Positions 27,661 through 35,662 of a DNA stretch of 64,000 nt are shown here, one piece after another. The notes under the pieces were generated by a model, which was not told the origin of the DNA, did no database searches, and was given only the letters and a program-made list of their open reading frames with translations. Numbering within the stretch: the stretch's first letter is position 1; every line of letters starts with the position of its first letter. The position numbers and the translations under genes were made by a program. The stretch is from Streptomyces sp. 135. Lineage in GTDB: Bacteria; Actinomycetota; Actinomycetes; Streptomycetales; Streptomycetaceae. Location of the stretch: assembly GCF_020026305.1 (NCBI RefSeq), contig NZ_CP075691.1, positions 3,100,001-3,164,000 of the forward strand, in the 5' to 3' direction.

Positions 27661-28053
27661 GGGTGTCTCGGCGAAGGAGTCCTCTGTGGGAGGGTCTGCT
27701 GTTCAGGTGGTGCGGCAGTTCAGGAAGGTTCAGGGGAGTTCAGGGAAGTCCGAGAAAGATCAAGACCTGAAGGTCGTCCGGGAATCATCTTCCCAACCCC
27801 ATACCCCCAAGGGTACGGCGACACTCCTTTCCTGCCCAGAGCCTGCGAAGAGCCCGTGCGGGCCCGCGCCGGGCCGTGCACAGGGCCTCCCGGCGTTCAC
27901 CGGAGCATGCATGAGCCTCGCCCGTATGGCAATGGTTGCTGCCTCGTACAGGCGGTTTGCGCACCCGTCCGGCGGCCGCCCCGCGGCTCACCAGTGACCG
28001 GTCGCCCGAACGCGCGTTGAACCCCCGTACGCCACCGCGACAGGGAGCACGCC
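27661..28053. other. Intergenic gap between the stress protein and small membrane protein genes
   Basis: 393 bp without a supported gene. Around 27709-27750 there are imperfect direct repeats of GTTCAGG/AGTTCAGG on the plus strand. Promoters for both divergent genes must be here, but I see no convincing -35/-10 pair. Open frames across it have no ribosome binding site or recognisable protein character. Confidence 0.5.
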
Positions 28054-28470
28054 GTGCCTGGACCCCCGACCGTGTCCCCACCGTCCTCACCGTCCTCACC
28101 GTCCTCACCGCCTCCACCGTCTCCGCCCGGCCGCAGGCGCCGCCCGGCCTCCGGGCCCCGGGCCCGGGGGCCCCGGCGGGCGGCCCCGCAGGACTCGGTG
28201 GGCGACGTGGTGCGCTGGGCGGCGTTCAGCTGCGTCCTGGTTCCGGTCGTCCTTGTGGGGTACGGGACCTCCCTGGCGGGAGCGGGTGGCGCCGCGCTGG
28301 GCCTGGCGGCCGTCACCGGGGTCTGCCGAGTGCTGCTGCGGCAGTCCGAGCGGGGCGCCGCGCGGCAGCTCGCGGAACAGAACGGCGGGCACCGCGGACG
28401 GCACAGCAGGACGGGTACAGGGGCGCACCGGGGCGTGCGGCACGGCTCCGGGAGCACGCCGGTCGACTGA
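28054..28470 (+). CDS. Small proline-rich membrane protein
   Basis: 138 residues from GTG 28054, with CAGGGAGC upstream. The N-terminal 25 residues are Ser/Pro repeats encoded by tandem CCTCACCGT units, followed by a basic stretch (GRRRRPASGPRARGPRRA), then one or two membrane helices at about 52-90 (WAAFSCVLVPVVLVGYGTSLAGAGGAALGLAAVTGVC) and a basic tail. Located directly upstream of adpA. No family recognised; a tail-anchored or hairpin membrane topology is plausible. Confidence 0.6.
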   Translation: MPGPPTVSPPSSPSSPSSPPPPSPPGRRRRPASGPRARGPRRAAPQDSVGDVVRWAAFSCVLVPVVLVGYGTSLAGAGGAALGLAAVTGVCRVLLRQSERGAARQLAEQNGGHRGRHSRTGTGAHRGVRHGSGSTPVD

Positions 28471-28696
28471 CCGATTCGCACACACGATCCCGTAGCTTTT
28501 CAGCCAACTTCCGGAGGTCGGGCATTCCTTGGCCGAACGGGCCCTCAACCCCGGTCCGACCAGGACTGAAAGGTGCACCGAGGGCCTGCGCACCCTACGG
28601 GGACCGGCCATGGAGCAGAGGCGCACTTCCCTGTCGGGCCCACGAGTGCAACGCTTCGTGATCGAAAGCTTCACGCCAAGTTGCCATGTCGACAAT

Positions 28697-28727
28697 CTGC
28701 CGGGTGCTGAACTGGTCACCCCGGCAG
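28697..28727 (+). promoter_or_regulatory. Hairpin in the adpA upstream region
   Basis: CTGCCGGGTG (28697-28706) pairs with CACCCCGGCAG (28717-28727) with one bulged G and a 10-base loop, about 165 bp before the adpA start. TAGATT at 28740-28745 is a possible -10 hexamer after it. If instead transcribed, the hairpin could be an RNase III target; adpA mRNA is reported to be cleaved by AbsB/RNase III in S. coelicolor (recalled). The whole 423-bp gap 28471-28893 is non-coding. Confidence 0.5.
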
Positions 28728-28829
28728 CACGGGACACAGTAGATTCGATCTTGACTGTATTACGGCGGGGGACTGGTGGAGGACCGAGGGGAAACGTGCA
28801 GGAGCGACAGGCCCAGCAAGCACGTGAAA

Positions 28830-28856
28830 AACGTCAAGAACGTCAAGAACGTCAAG
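28830..28856 (+). repeat. Three tandem copies of AACGTCAAG in the adpA leader
   Basis: AACGTCAAG occurs at 28830-28838, 28839-28847 and 28848-28856, exact, ending 37 bp before the adpA start codon. A-rich for this genome. As DNA it could be an operator array; as RNA it would be an unstructured leader just upstream of the ribosome binding site GAGGGGGG. Confidence 0.7.
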
Positions 28857-28893
28857 CACAGGGAGCCGCTACGACCGAGGGGGGTTTAGCACC

Positions 28894-30123
28894 ATGAGTC
28901 ACGACTCCACTGCCGCGCCGGAGACCACGGCTCGGAAGCTCTCCGGGCGCCGCCGCCGGGAGATCGTATCGGTGCTGCTCTTCAGCGGTGGTCCCATCTT
29001 CGAGAGTTCCATACCGCTCTCCGTTTTCGGCATCGACCGGCAGGACGCCGGCGTCCCCCGTTACCGGTTGCTGGTGTGCGCCGGTGAGGACGGACCGCTG
29101 CGGACCACCGGCGGTCTCGAACTGACGGCGCCGCACGGCCTGGAGGCGATCGGCCGGGCGGGGACGGTCGTCGTGCCGGCCTGGCGGTCGATCACCTCGC
29201 CGCCTCCCCCCGAGGCGCTGGACGCGCTGCGCCGCGCGCACGAGGAAGGGGCCCGCATCGTCGGGCTCTGCACCGGCGCGTTCGTGCTCGCTGCCGCGGG
29301 ACTGCTCGACGGGCGGCCCGCGACCACCCACTGGATGTACGCGCCGACGCTCGCGAAGCGCTATCCGTCCGTCCACGTGGACCCCCGTGAGCTGTTCGTC
29401 GACGACGGAGACGTCCTGACGAGCGCGGGCACCGCGGCCGGAATCGATCTCTGTCTGCACATCGTGCGCACGGACCACGGCAACGAAGCGGCGGGTGCGC
29501 TCGCCCGCAGGCTCGTGGTGCCGCCGCGCCGCGCCGGCGGTCAGGAGCGCTATCTCGACAGGTCTTTACCCGAGGAGATCGGCGCCGACCCGCTCGCCGA
29601 GGTCGTCGCCTGGGCCCTTGAGCACCTCCACGAGCAGTTCGACGTGGAGACGCTCGCCGCGCGCGCCTATATGAGCAGGCGCACCTTCGACCGCAGGTTC
29701 CGCTCGCTCACCGGCAGCGCTCCCCTGCAGTGGCTGATCACCCAGCGGGTGCTCCAGGCGCAGCGGCTCCTCGAGACCTCCGACTACTCCGTCGACGAGG
29801 TCGCGGGCCGTTGCGGCTTCCGCTCACCGGTCGCGCTGCGCGGCCACTTCCGCCGTCAGCTCGGCTCATCCCCCGCCGCCTACCGGGCCGCCTACCGCGC
29901 CCGCAGGCCGCAGGGCGAGCGCGCGCTGGAGGCCGCCCAGGCGTCCTCGCAGGCCGTGCCCACCCTCGTGGAGGCAGGCCCGGTGCCGACGCAGACCCGG
30001 CGTACGGCGGCCGCAAGCGCCCTCGGACCGTCGGCTTCCATGCCCGCCGAGCCCGGCAAGCCGCACTCGGACGTCTACGCGCCGGGCCGTCCTCCTCTGC
30101 CCGGCCAGAGGAGCGCGCCGTAG
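28894..30123 (+). CDS. adpA: AraC-family global developmental regulator AdpA (BldH), bldA-dependent
   Basis: 409 residues. N-terminal DJ-1/PfpI-like dimerisation domain (about 22-200; GLCTGAFVLAAAGLLDGRPATTHW), linker, and C-terminal AraC/XylS double helix-turn-helix (about 235-335; FDVETLAARAYMSRRTFDRRFR and YSVDEVAGRCGFRSPVALRGHFRRQLG). Codon 225 (29566-29568) is TTA, in the linker, the known feature that makes AdpA translation depend on the bldA leucyl-tRNA. AdpA controls hundreds of genes for aerial growth and secondary metabolism. Immediately followed (10 bp) by ornA, the same arrangement as SCO2792-SCO2793. The leader has a hairpin and three 9-bp repeats. Confidence 0.97.
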   Translation: MSHDSTAAPETTARKLSGRRRREIVSVLLFSGGPIFESSIPLSVFGIDRQDAGVPRYRLLVCAGEDGPLRTTGGLELTAPHGLEAIGRAGTVVVPAWRSITSPPPPEALDALRRAHEEGARIVGLCTGAFVLAAAGLLDGRPATTHWMYAPTLAKRYPSVHVDPRELFVDDGDVLTSAGTAAGIDLCLHIVRTDHGNEAAGALARRLVVPPRRAGGQERYLDRSLPEEIGADPLAEVVAWALEHLHEQFDVETLAARAYMSRRTFDRRFRSLTGSAPLQWLITQRVLQAQRLLETSDYSVDEVAGRCGFRSPVALRGHFRRQLGSSPAAYRAAYRARRPQGERALEAAQASSQAVPTLVEAGPVPTQTRRTAAASALGPSASMPAEPGKPHSDVYAPGRPPLPGQRSAP

Positions 30124-30133
30124 GGTAAGACGC

Positions 30134-30736
30134 ATGAACGATCGCATGGTGTGGATCGACTGCGAGATGACCGGGCTCTCGTTGACGGATGACGCACTTA
30201 TCGAGGTGGCCGCACTGGTCACCGACTCGGAACTGAACGTGCTCGGCGAAGGTGTGGACATCGTGATCCGCCCGCCGGACGCGGCGCTGGAGACCATGCC
30301 CGAGGTGGTGCGCGCGATGCACACCGCCTCGGGGCTCCTCTACGAGCTGGCCGGCGGCACCACGCTGGCCGACGCCGAGGAGCAGGTCCTGGCGTACGTA
30401 CGCGAGCACGTCAAGGAGCCGCGGAAGGCTCCGCTGTGCGGAAACTCGGTCGGCACCGACCGCGGCTTCCTGCTGCGGGACATGGCGATGCTGGAGGAGT
30501 ACCTCCACTACCGGATCGTCGACGTCTCCTCCATCAAGGAGCTCGCGCGGCGCTGGTACCCCCGGGCGTACTTCAACAGCCCGGACAAGAACGGCAATCA
30601 CCGCGCGCTCGCCGACATCCGCGAGTCCATCGCCGAGCTGCGCTACTACCGCGAGGCGATCTTCGTCCCGCAGCCCGGGCCGGACTCGGACACCGCCAAG
30701 TCGATCGCGGCCAAGCACGTGCTGGCCTCGGAGTAG
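30134..30736 (+). CDS. ornA: Oligoribonuclease
   Basis: 200 residues; DEDDh 3'-5' exonuclease. Catalytic residues visible in WIDCEMTGL (Asp, Glu), NSVGTDRGFL (Asp) and NHRALADIRES (His, Asp). It degrades 2-5-mer RNAs and pGpG, finishing mRNA turnover and c-di-GMP breakdown; in S. coelicolor ornA is needed for normal growth and sporulation (recalled). Starts 10 bp after adpA, so read-through from adpA promoters is likely. Functional link: cdgA in this window makes or breaks c-di-GMP, whose product pGpG is an Orn substrate. Confidence 0.96.
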   Translation: MNDRMVWIDCEMTGLSLTDDALIEVAALVTDSELNVLGEGVDIVIRPPDAALETMPEVVRAMHTASGLLYELAGGTTLADAEEQVLAYVREHVKEPRKAPLCGNSVGTDRGFLLRDMAMLEEYLHYRIVDVSSIKELARRWYPRAYFNSPDKNGNHRALADIRESIAELRYYREAIFVPQPGPDSDTAKSIAAKHVLASE

Positions 30737-30846
30737 CCCTCGCGGGGGCTCCGTGTACGGGGTCCGGAAAACGTGTGCGCGAGCACCCCTTCGGACCCTG
30801 TACACTTTTTCTCGGCCGGTCGGAAGAAAGCAAAACGACCGGACAT

Positions 30847-30920
30847 GGTGGGTGTAGCTCAGTTGGTAGAGCACCTGGTTGTGGTCCAGGTGGCCGCGGG
30901 TTCAAGTCCCGTCACTCACC
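30847..30920 (+). tRNA. tRNA-His (GTG anticodon)
   Basis: Cloverleaf: acceptor GTGGGTG / CACTCAC with one G-T pair, D arm GCTC-AGTTGGTA-GAGC, anticodon arm CCTGG-TTGTGGT-CCAGG giving anticodon GTG, T arm GCGGG-TTCAAGT-CCCGT. G at 30847 provides the histidine-specific G-1 opposite C30920. CCA is not encoded. Confidence 0.95.
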
Positions 30921-30925
30921 CTGAA

Positions 30926-30963
30926 GGAAAGGGCCCCGGTTCGAGAGAACCGGGGCCCTTTCC
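30926..30963 (+). terminator. Terminator after tRNA-His
   Basis: 17-bp perfect stem GGAAAGGGCCCCGGTTC / complement with loop GAGA, five bases after the tRNA. It also ends transcription from the convergent cebR side. Confidence 0.9.
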
Positions 30964-31021
30964 GCGTTCCGCGGCTCCCCGGCTCCCGGAGGGCGGGGAA
31001 TGGCGGGGAATCCGGGCGGGC

Positions 31022-32077
31022 TCAGGAAGAGTCCCGCTCCACCAGTTCCGTCGGGAGCACAAGCTGGCGTCGCTCCAGGCGGCGGACGGCCGCCGGGCGG
31101 TCGTCGGCGATCTCCGCGAGGAGCAGGTCGATCATGGCCCGCCCCATCTCCTCGATCGGCTGCCGCACGCTGGTGAGCGGCGGATCCATGTGGCGGGCGA
31201 TCGCCGAGTCGTCGAAGCCGACCAGCGCCACGTCGTCGGGTATCCGGCGGCCCGCCTCCCGCAGCGCCTGCCGGGCGCCCGCCGCCATCACGTCGGAGCC
31301 CGCGAAGACCGCGTCCACCTCGGGGCAGGCCGCGAGCAGCTCCCGCATCGCGCGGCGGCCGCCCTCCTCCGTGAAGTCGCCCGGCGCGATCAGCCGCTCG
31401 TCGACCGGGCGGCCCGCGTCCCGCAGCGCGGCGCGGTAGCCGTCGAGGCGGCGCTGGGCGCCGTACACGTCGAGGCGGCCGGTGATGGTGGCTATGGCCG
31501 TGCGCCCGCGCGCCAGCAGGTGGTCCACCGCCGCGCACGCCCCGGCGAAGTTGTCGGAGTCGACCGAGGGCAGCGGCTCATCGGCACAGCGGCGGCCGCT
31601 GATCACCGCGGGGATCTCCAGCTGGCTCAGCAGGTCCGGCAGCGGGTCGTCGGCGTGCACGGAGACCAGCAGTACGCCGTCGACGCGGTGGGCCGCGAGG
31701 TACTGGGCCAGGCGCTGCCGCCGCTGGTCGTTCCCCGCGAAGATCAGCAGCAGCTGCATCTCGGTCTCGCTGAGCTGGGCGCCCACCCCGCGCAGCACGT
31801 CGGAGAAGTACGGCTCGGCGAAGAAGCGGGTCTCGGGCTCGGGTACGACCAGGGCGATCGCGTCCGTGCGGTTGGCGGCCAGGGCGCGGGCCGCGGTGTT
31901 GGGTACGTAGCCCAGTTCCGCAACGGCGGCCTCGACGGCCGTCCGGGTGGCCGCGCTGACCCTGGGCGAGCCGTTGATCACGCGGGACACCGTCCCCCGG
32001 CCCACTCCCGCCCGCGCGGCGACCTCCTCCAGAGTCGGTCGTCCGCCGCCGCGGCCGCGCGCTGCGTGACCTGCCAT
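31022..32077 (-). CDS. cebR: LacI-family repressor of cello-oligosaccharide use
   Basis: 351 residues from ATG 32077 (GGGAGG 7 bases upstream). LacI helix-turn-helix at about 12-35 (GRPTLEEVAARAGVGRGTVSRVINGSPRVS) and a periplasmic-binding-like sensor domain. Divergent from the sugar ABC transporter and beta-glucosidase genes, with two TGGGAGCGCT-type palindromes at their promoters, which is the CebR box. CebR releases DNA on binding cellobiose/cellotriose. It matches the cebR-cebEFG-bglC order of S. scabies, griseus and coelicolor (recalled). In plant pathogens the same repressor also gates thaxtomin; no such genes are seen here. Confidence 0.92.
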   Translation of the reverse strand: MAGHAARGRGGGRPTLEEVAARAGVGRGTVSRVINGSPRVSAATRTAVEAAVAELGYVPNTAARALAANRTDAIALVVPEPETRFFAEPYFSDVLRGVGAQLSETEMQLLLIFAGNDQRRQRLAQYLAAHRVDGVLLVSVHADDPLPDLLSQLEIPAVISGRRCADEPLPSVDSDNFAGACAAVDHLLARGRTAIATITGRLDVYGAQRRLDGYRAALRDAGRPVDERLIAPGDFTEEGGRRAMRELLAACPEVDAVFAGSDVMAAGARQALREAGRRIPDDVALVGFDDSAIARHMDPPLTSVRQPIEEMGRAMIDLLLAEIADDRPAAVRRLERRQLVLPTELVERDSS

Positions 32078-32249
32078 TGTCCGCCTCCCGTCACACGTCC
32101 CCCGGCGAGGAATGTAACAGCCGGATCTTCGCCTGGCGCCTGGGCCGAAACCGCGGCCGCCCGTAACGGCCCGATAACCGAAGACAGAACTCTCTGTCCG
32201 GTCCCTTGACACCCCCGCCCCCAACCACGAGTCTTCAACTCATCACCCG

Positions 32250-32263
32250 TGGGAGCGCTCCCA
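32250..32263. promoter_or_regulatory. CebR box upstream of cebE
   Basis: TGGGAGCGCTCCCA, perfect 14-bp palindrome, exactly the CebR-binding consensus. It lies 116 bp before the cebE start. A possible promoter just upstream is TTGACA (32206-32211) with GAGTCT 17 bp later, which would place the box at about +15, in a roadblock position. Confidence 0.92.
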
Positions 32264-32378
32264 CAGTACCTGACACGTACACATCCCGCACGTTCCCCGC
32301 CCGAGCCGCAGAGTGAACCAACGGGCCCAGCAGTGCAGTTGGCCGGGGGGTCGGCACGTCAGGCAACAGGAGGACGTC

Positions 32379-33692
32379 ATGCACAGCAGTTCCCGCCGGA
32401 CCCGAAGGATCGTGACCTACGCGGCCGTGACCGCGCTGGCCACGAGCCTGCTGGCCGCTTGTTCGAGCGACGACGACAGCGGCTCAGCGGGCGGCGACGG
32501 CAAGATCACGCTCAATGTGGGCACGTTCGGTGTGCTGGGCCTCAAGCAGGCAGGTCTGTACGAGGAGTACGAGAAGGCCCACCCGAACATCGAGATCAAA
32601 GAGAACGTCATCGAGCGGAACGACGCCTACTACCCGAAGCTCCTCACCCAGCTCCAGTCAGGCGCCGGTGTCAACGACGTCGCGGCCATAGAGGTCAGCA
32701 ACATCACCGAGGTCGTGCAGACCCAGGGCGCCAAGTTCGAGGATCTGGGCAAGGCGGACGGCGTACAGAAGTCGACGTATCTCGACTGGAAGTGGAAGCA
32801 GGCCACCACCGAGGACGGCAAGACGATCGGCCTCGGCGTCGACATCGGCCCGACCGCGCTCTGCTACCGCAAGGACCTCTTCGAGAAGGCCGGGCTGCCC
32901 ACCGACCGCGAGAAGCTCGCGAAGGAGTGGGAGGGCGACTGGGACAAGTACGTCGCGATGGGCGAGAAGTACATGGACAAGGCGCCCGACGGCACCAAGT
33001 TCGTCGACTCCGCCTCCAGTGTCTACAACGCCGTCTTCGCGGGTGCGAAGGAGCGGTACTACGACAAGAGCGGCAAGGAGATCTACGAGGACAGCCAGGG
33101 CCGCAAGGACGCCTGGGACGCGGCCATGAAGGTCGCGCGGGGCGACATGTCCGCCAAGCTCAAGCAGTTCGACCCGACGTGGGACCAGGGCTTCGCCAAC
33201 GGCAAGTTCGCCACCGTGGCCTGCCCCGCCTGGATGGCCGGCTACATCCAGGAGAAGACGGGCCCGGACGGCAAGGGCAAGTGGGACATGGCCAAGGCGC
33301 CGACGGACGGCAACTGGGGCGGCACGTTCCTCGGTGTGCCGAGCGCGGGCAAGCACAAGGAGGAGGCGACCGAGCTCGCGGTCTGGCTCACCCAGCCCGA
33401 GCAGCTCGCGAAGGTCTTCGCCAAGCAGGCCAGCTTCCCCTCCACCCCGGCGGTCTACGACACGCTGAAGCCGTCGCCGGCGACGAAGGCGTACTTCAGT
33501 GACGCCCCCATCACGGAGATCTTCGCCGGCATCGCCAAGAACACCCCCTCGGCCGTCTACGGCCTCAAGGACGCCCAGATCGGCCAGTCCATCACGGACA
33601 TCGGTGTGCTCCAGGTGGAGCAGCAGGGCAAGTCCCCCGAGGAGGGCTGGAGCGCCGCCCAGAAGGAGATCAAGGATGTTCTGGGACAGTGA
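32379..33692 (+). CDS. cebE: Cello-oligosaccharide ABC transporter, substrate-binding lipoprotein
   Basis: 437 residues from ATG 32379 with AGGAGG 5 bases upstream. Lipoprotein signal with lipobox LLAAC, lipidated C28, then a family-1 solute-binding fold (ITLNVGTFGVLGLKQAGLYEEYEKAHPNIEI; GVNDVAAIEVSNITEV; FANGKFATVACPAWMAGYI). It captures cellobiose/cellotriose outside the membrane for CebFG; energy would come from the shared ATPase MsiK encoded elsewhere, since no ATPase gene is in the operon. First gene downstream of the CebR box. Confidence 0.93.
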   Translation: MHSSSRRTRRIVTYAAVTALATSLLAACSSDDDSGSAGGDGKITLNVGTFGVLGLKQAGLYEEYEKAHPNIEIKENVIERNDAYYPKLLTQLQSGAGVNDVAAIEVSNITEVVQTQGAKFEDLGKADGVQKSTYLDWKWKQATTEDGKTIGLGVDIGPTALCYRKDLFEKAGLPTDREKLAKEWEGDWDKYVAMGEKYMDKAPDGTKFVDSASSVYNAVFAGAKERYYDKSGKEIYEDSQGRKDAWDAAMKVARGDMSAKLKQFDPTWDQGFANGKFATVACPAWMAGYIQEKTGPDGKGKWDMAKAPTDGNWGGTFLGVPSAGKHKEEATELAVWLTQPEQLAKVFAKQASFPSTPAVYDTLKPSPATKAYFSDAPITEIFAGIAKNTPSAVYGLKDAQIGQSITDIGVLQVEQQGKSPEEGWSAAQKEIKDVLGQ

Positions 33693-33697
33693 CGCCC

Positions 33698-34702
33698 ATG
33701 TCCGAGACCGCTGAGTACGCCGAGACCGCGTCCCCCGGTGAGGGGGACGCGGCCCCGGCCGCGTCCGGGAGCCGCAAGGACTCCCCCACGTCCTCGTGGC
33801 GCAGCCGCCTGTACCGCTGGGACATCAAGGCGTCGCCGTACGTCTTCGTGGCGCCGTTCTTCCTCTTCTTCGGCGCCTTCGGCCTCTTCCCGCTCCTCTA
33901 CACCGGGTGGGCCTCGCTGCACCGCCTGGAGCTGACCAACCTCGACGAGAGCACCTGGCTCGGCCTGGAGAACTACACCAACCTGCTCCAGAGCGACTAC
34001 TTCTGGAACGCGCTCGGCAACACCTTCACCATCGGTGTCATCTCCACCGTCCCGCAGCTGGCCGTCGCGCTCGGCATCGCGCACCTGCTCAACTACAAAC
34101 TGCGCGGCTCCACCCTGTGGCGGGTGGCGATGCTCGCCCCGTACGCCACCTCGGTGGCGAGCGCCTCACTGGTCTTCACGCTGCTCTTCGCGTGGGACGG
34201 CGGCATGGTCAACTGGATGATCGGGTCGGTGGGCTTCGACCCCGTCAACTGGCGGGAGTCGTCGTGGGGTTCGCAGTTCGCGGTGTCGTCCATCGTCATC
34301 TGGCGGTGGACCGGCTACAACGCGCTGATCTACCTGGCGGCGATGCAGGCCGTGCCGCACGACCTGTACGAGTCGGCCTCCCTCGACGGCGCCTCGCGCT
34401 GGCAGCAGTTCCGGCACGTGACGATCCCGATGCTGCGGCCGACGATCCTGTTCACGGTCGTCGTCTCGACCATCGGCGCGACCCAGCTCTTCGGTGAGCC
34501 GCTGCTGTTCGGCGGGACGGCCGGGTCCAAGGGCGGCGCGGACCACCAGTTCCAGACGCTCGGCCTGTATCTGTACGACCAGGGCTGGATCAACGGCCAC
34601 CTGGGGCGGGCGTCCGCGGTCGCCTGGCTGATGCTCGCGATCCTGCTGCTTATCGCCGCGGTCAATCTGCTGATCGCCCGACGTCTGAGGAAGGACCGAT
34701 GA
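33698..34702 (+). CDS. cebF: Cello-oligosaccharide ABC transporter permease
   Basis: 334 residues from ATG 33698; a GTG at 33689 overlapping the cebE stop by 4 bp would add three residues and is an alternative. Cytoplasmic N-terminal 45 residues, then six membrane helices, and the permease EAA loop SASLDGASRWQQFRHVTIPMLRPTILF (about 225-250) that contacts the ATPase. Pairs with CebG to form the channel. Confidence 0.92.
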   Translation: MSETAEYAETASPGEGDAAPAASGSRKDSPTSSWRSRLYRWDIKASPYVFVAPFFLFFGAFGLFPLLYTGWASLHRLELTNLDESTWLGLENYTNLLQSDYFWNALGNTFTIGVISTVPQLAVALGIAHLLNYKLRGSTLWRVAMLAPYATSVASASLVFTLLFAWDGGMVNWMIGSVGFDPVNWRESSWGSQFAVSSIVIWRWTGYNALIYLAAMQAVPHDLYESASLDGASRWQQFRHVTIPMLRPTILFTVVVSTIGATQLFGEPLLFGGTAGSKGGADHQFQTLGLYLYDQGWINGHLGRASAVAWLMLAILLLIAAVNLLIARRLRKDR

Positions 34703-35571
34703 AGTCCCGCGCCACGGGCCCGACGTCCCGCCCCATGGGCCTGAAGGCCGGCCGCACGATGCACGCGGGGCCGCTCACCTACCTCGTCCTCGCGCTGTTC
34801 ACCGCCGTCTCGCTGGCCCCGCTGATCTGGACGGCGATCGCGGCCTCGCGCACCAGCGGGCGGCTCGCCCAGACGCCGCCGCCCCTGTGGTTCGGCGGGA
34901 ACCTCTTCAAGAACCTGGAACGGGCCTGGACCGAGGCGAGCCTCGGCGACGCGATGCTCAACACCACCATCGTGGCGGGCAGCATCACCATCGGCACCGT
35001 CCTGTTCTCCACGATCGCCGGATTCGCCTTCGCCAAGCTGAAGTTCCGCTTCAGCGGGGCGCTGCTGCTGCTGACCATCGGCACGATGATGGTGCCGCCG
35101 CAGCTGAGCGTCGTACCGCTGTATCTGTGGGTCGCCGACCTCCAGTGGACCAACCAGCTCCAGGCCGTGATCCTGCCGACGTTCGTGAGCGCCTTCGGTG
35201 TCTTCTTCATGCGGCAGTACCTGCTCCAGGCGCTGCCCAGCGAGCTGATCGAGGCGGCGCGGATGGACGGGGCGAGCAGCCTGCGCATCATCTGGCACGT
35301 GGTGTTCCCGGCGGCGCGGCCCGCGATGGCCGTGCTCGGCCTGCTGACGTTCGTCATGGCCTGGAACGACTTCCTGTGGCCGATCATCGCGCTGAACCAG
35401 TCGAACCCCACCGTGCAGGTGGCGCTCAACTCCCTCGGCACGGGGTACATCCCCGACCGGGCGGTGATCATGGCGGGCGCCCTGCTCGGCACGCTGCCGC
35501 TGCTCCTGGCGTTCGTCCTGTTCGGCAAGCAGATCGTGAGCGGCATCATGCAGGGCGCGGTCAAGGGCTGA
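34699..35571 (+). CDS. cebG: Cello-oligosaccharide ABC transporter permease
   Basis: 290 residues, ATG overlapping the cebF stop by 4 bp. Six membrane helices with the EAA loop EAARMDGASSLRIIWHVVFPAARPAM at about 190-215. Second half of the CebFG channel. A 90-bp gap follows before bglC, which has its own CebR box. Confidence 0.92.
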   Translation: MKSRATGPTSRPMGLKAGRTMHAGPLTYLVLALFTAVSLAPLIWTAIAASRTSGRLAQTPPPLWFGGNLFKNLERAWTEASLGDAMLNTTIVAGSITIGTVLFSTIAGFAFAKLKFRFSGALLLLTIGTMMVPPQLSVVPLYLWVADLQWTNQLQAVILPTFVSAFGVFFMRQYLLQALPSELIEAARMDGASSLRIIWHVVFPAARPAMAVLGLLTFVMAWNDFLWPIIALNQSNPTVQVALNSLGTGYIPDRAVIMAGALLGTLPLLLAFVLFGKQIVSGIMQGAVKG

Positions 35572-35648
35572 GCCGTCCGGGGCCCACGGGCCCCGGACAC
35601 CGCCGCCTCCCCCTGTTCCCCCTTCCCCGCACTTCTCTCACCCCTCTA

Positions 35649-35662
35649 TGGGAGCGCTTCCA
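35649..35662. promoter_or_regulatory. CebR box overlapping the bglC ribosome binding site and start
   Basis: TGGGAGCGCTTCCA, one mismatch from the perfect palindrome. Its GGGAG is also the only Shine-Dalgarno-like sequence for bglC, and its last base is the A of the ATG. CebR bound here would block transcription elongation or initiation of bglC independently of the cebE box. Confidence 0.88.

Noticed and set aside
27659..27997. A 112-codon frame in the gap after the universal stress protein gene
   Set aside because: No ribosome binding site, atypical residues, and covers imperfect DNA repeats.
28529..28897. A 122-codon frame ending at the adpA start
   Set aside because: It reads through the adpA leader repeats; its KRQERQERQ-like end is simply the translated repeat.
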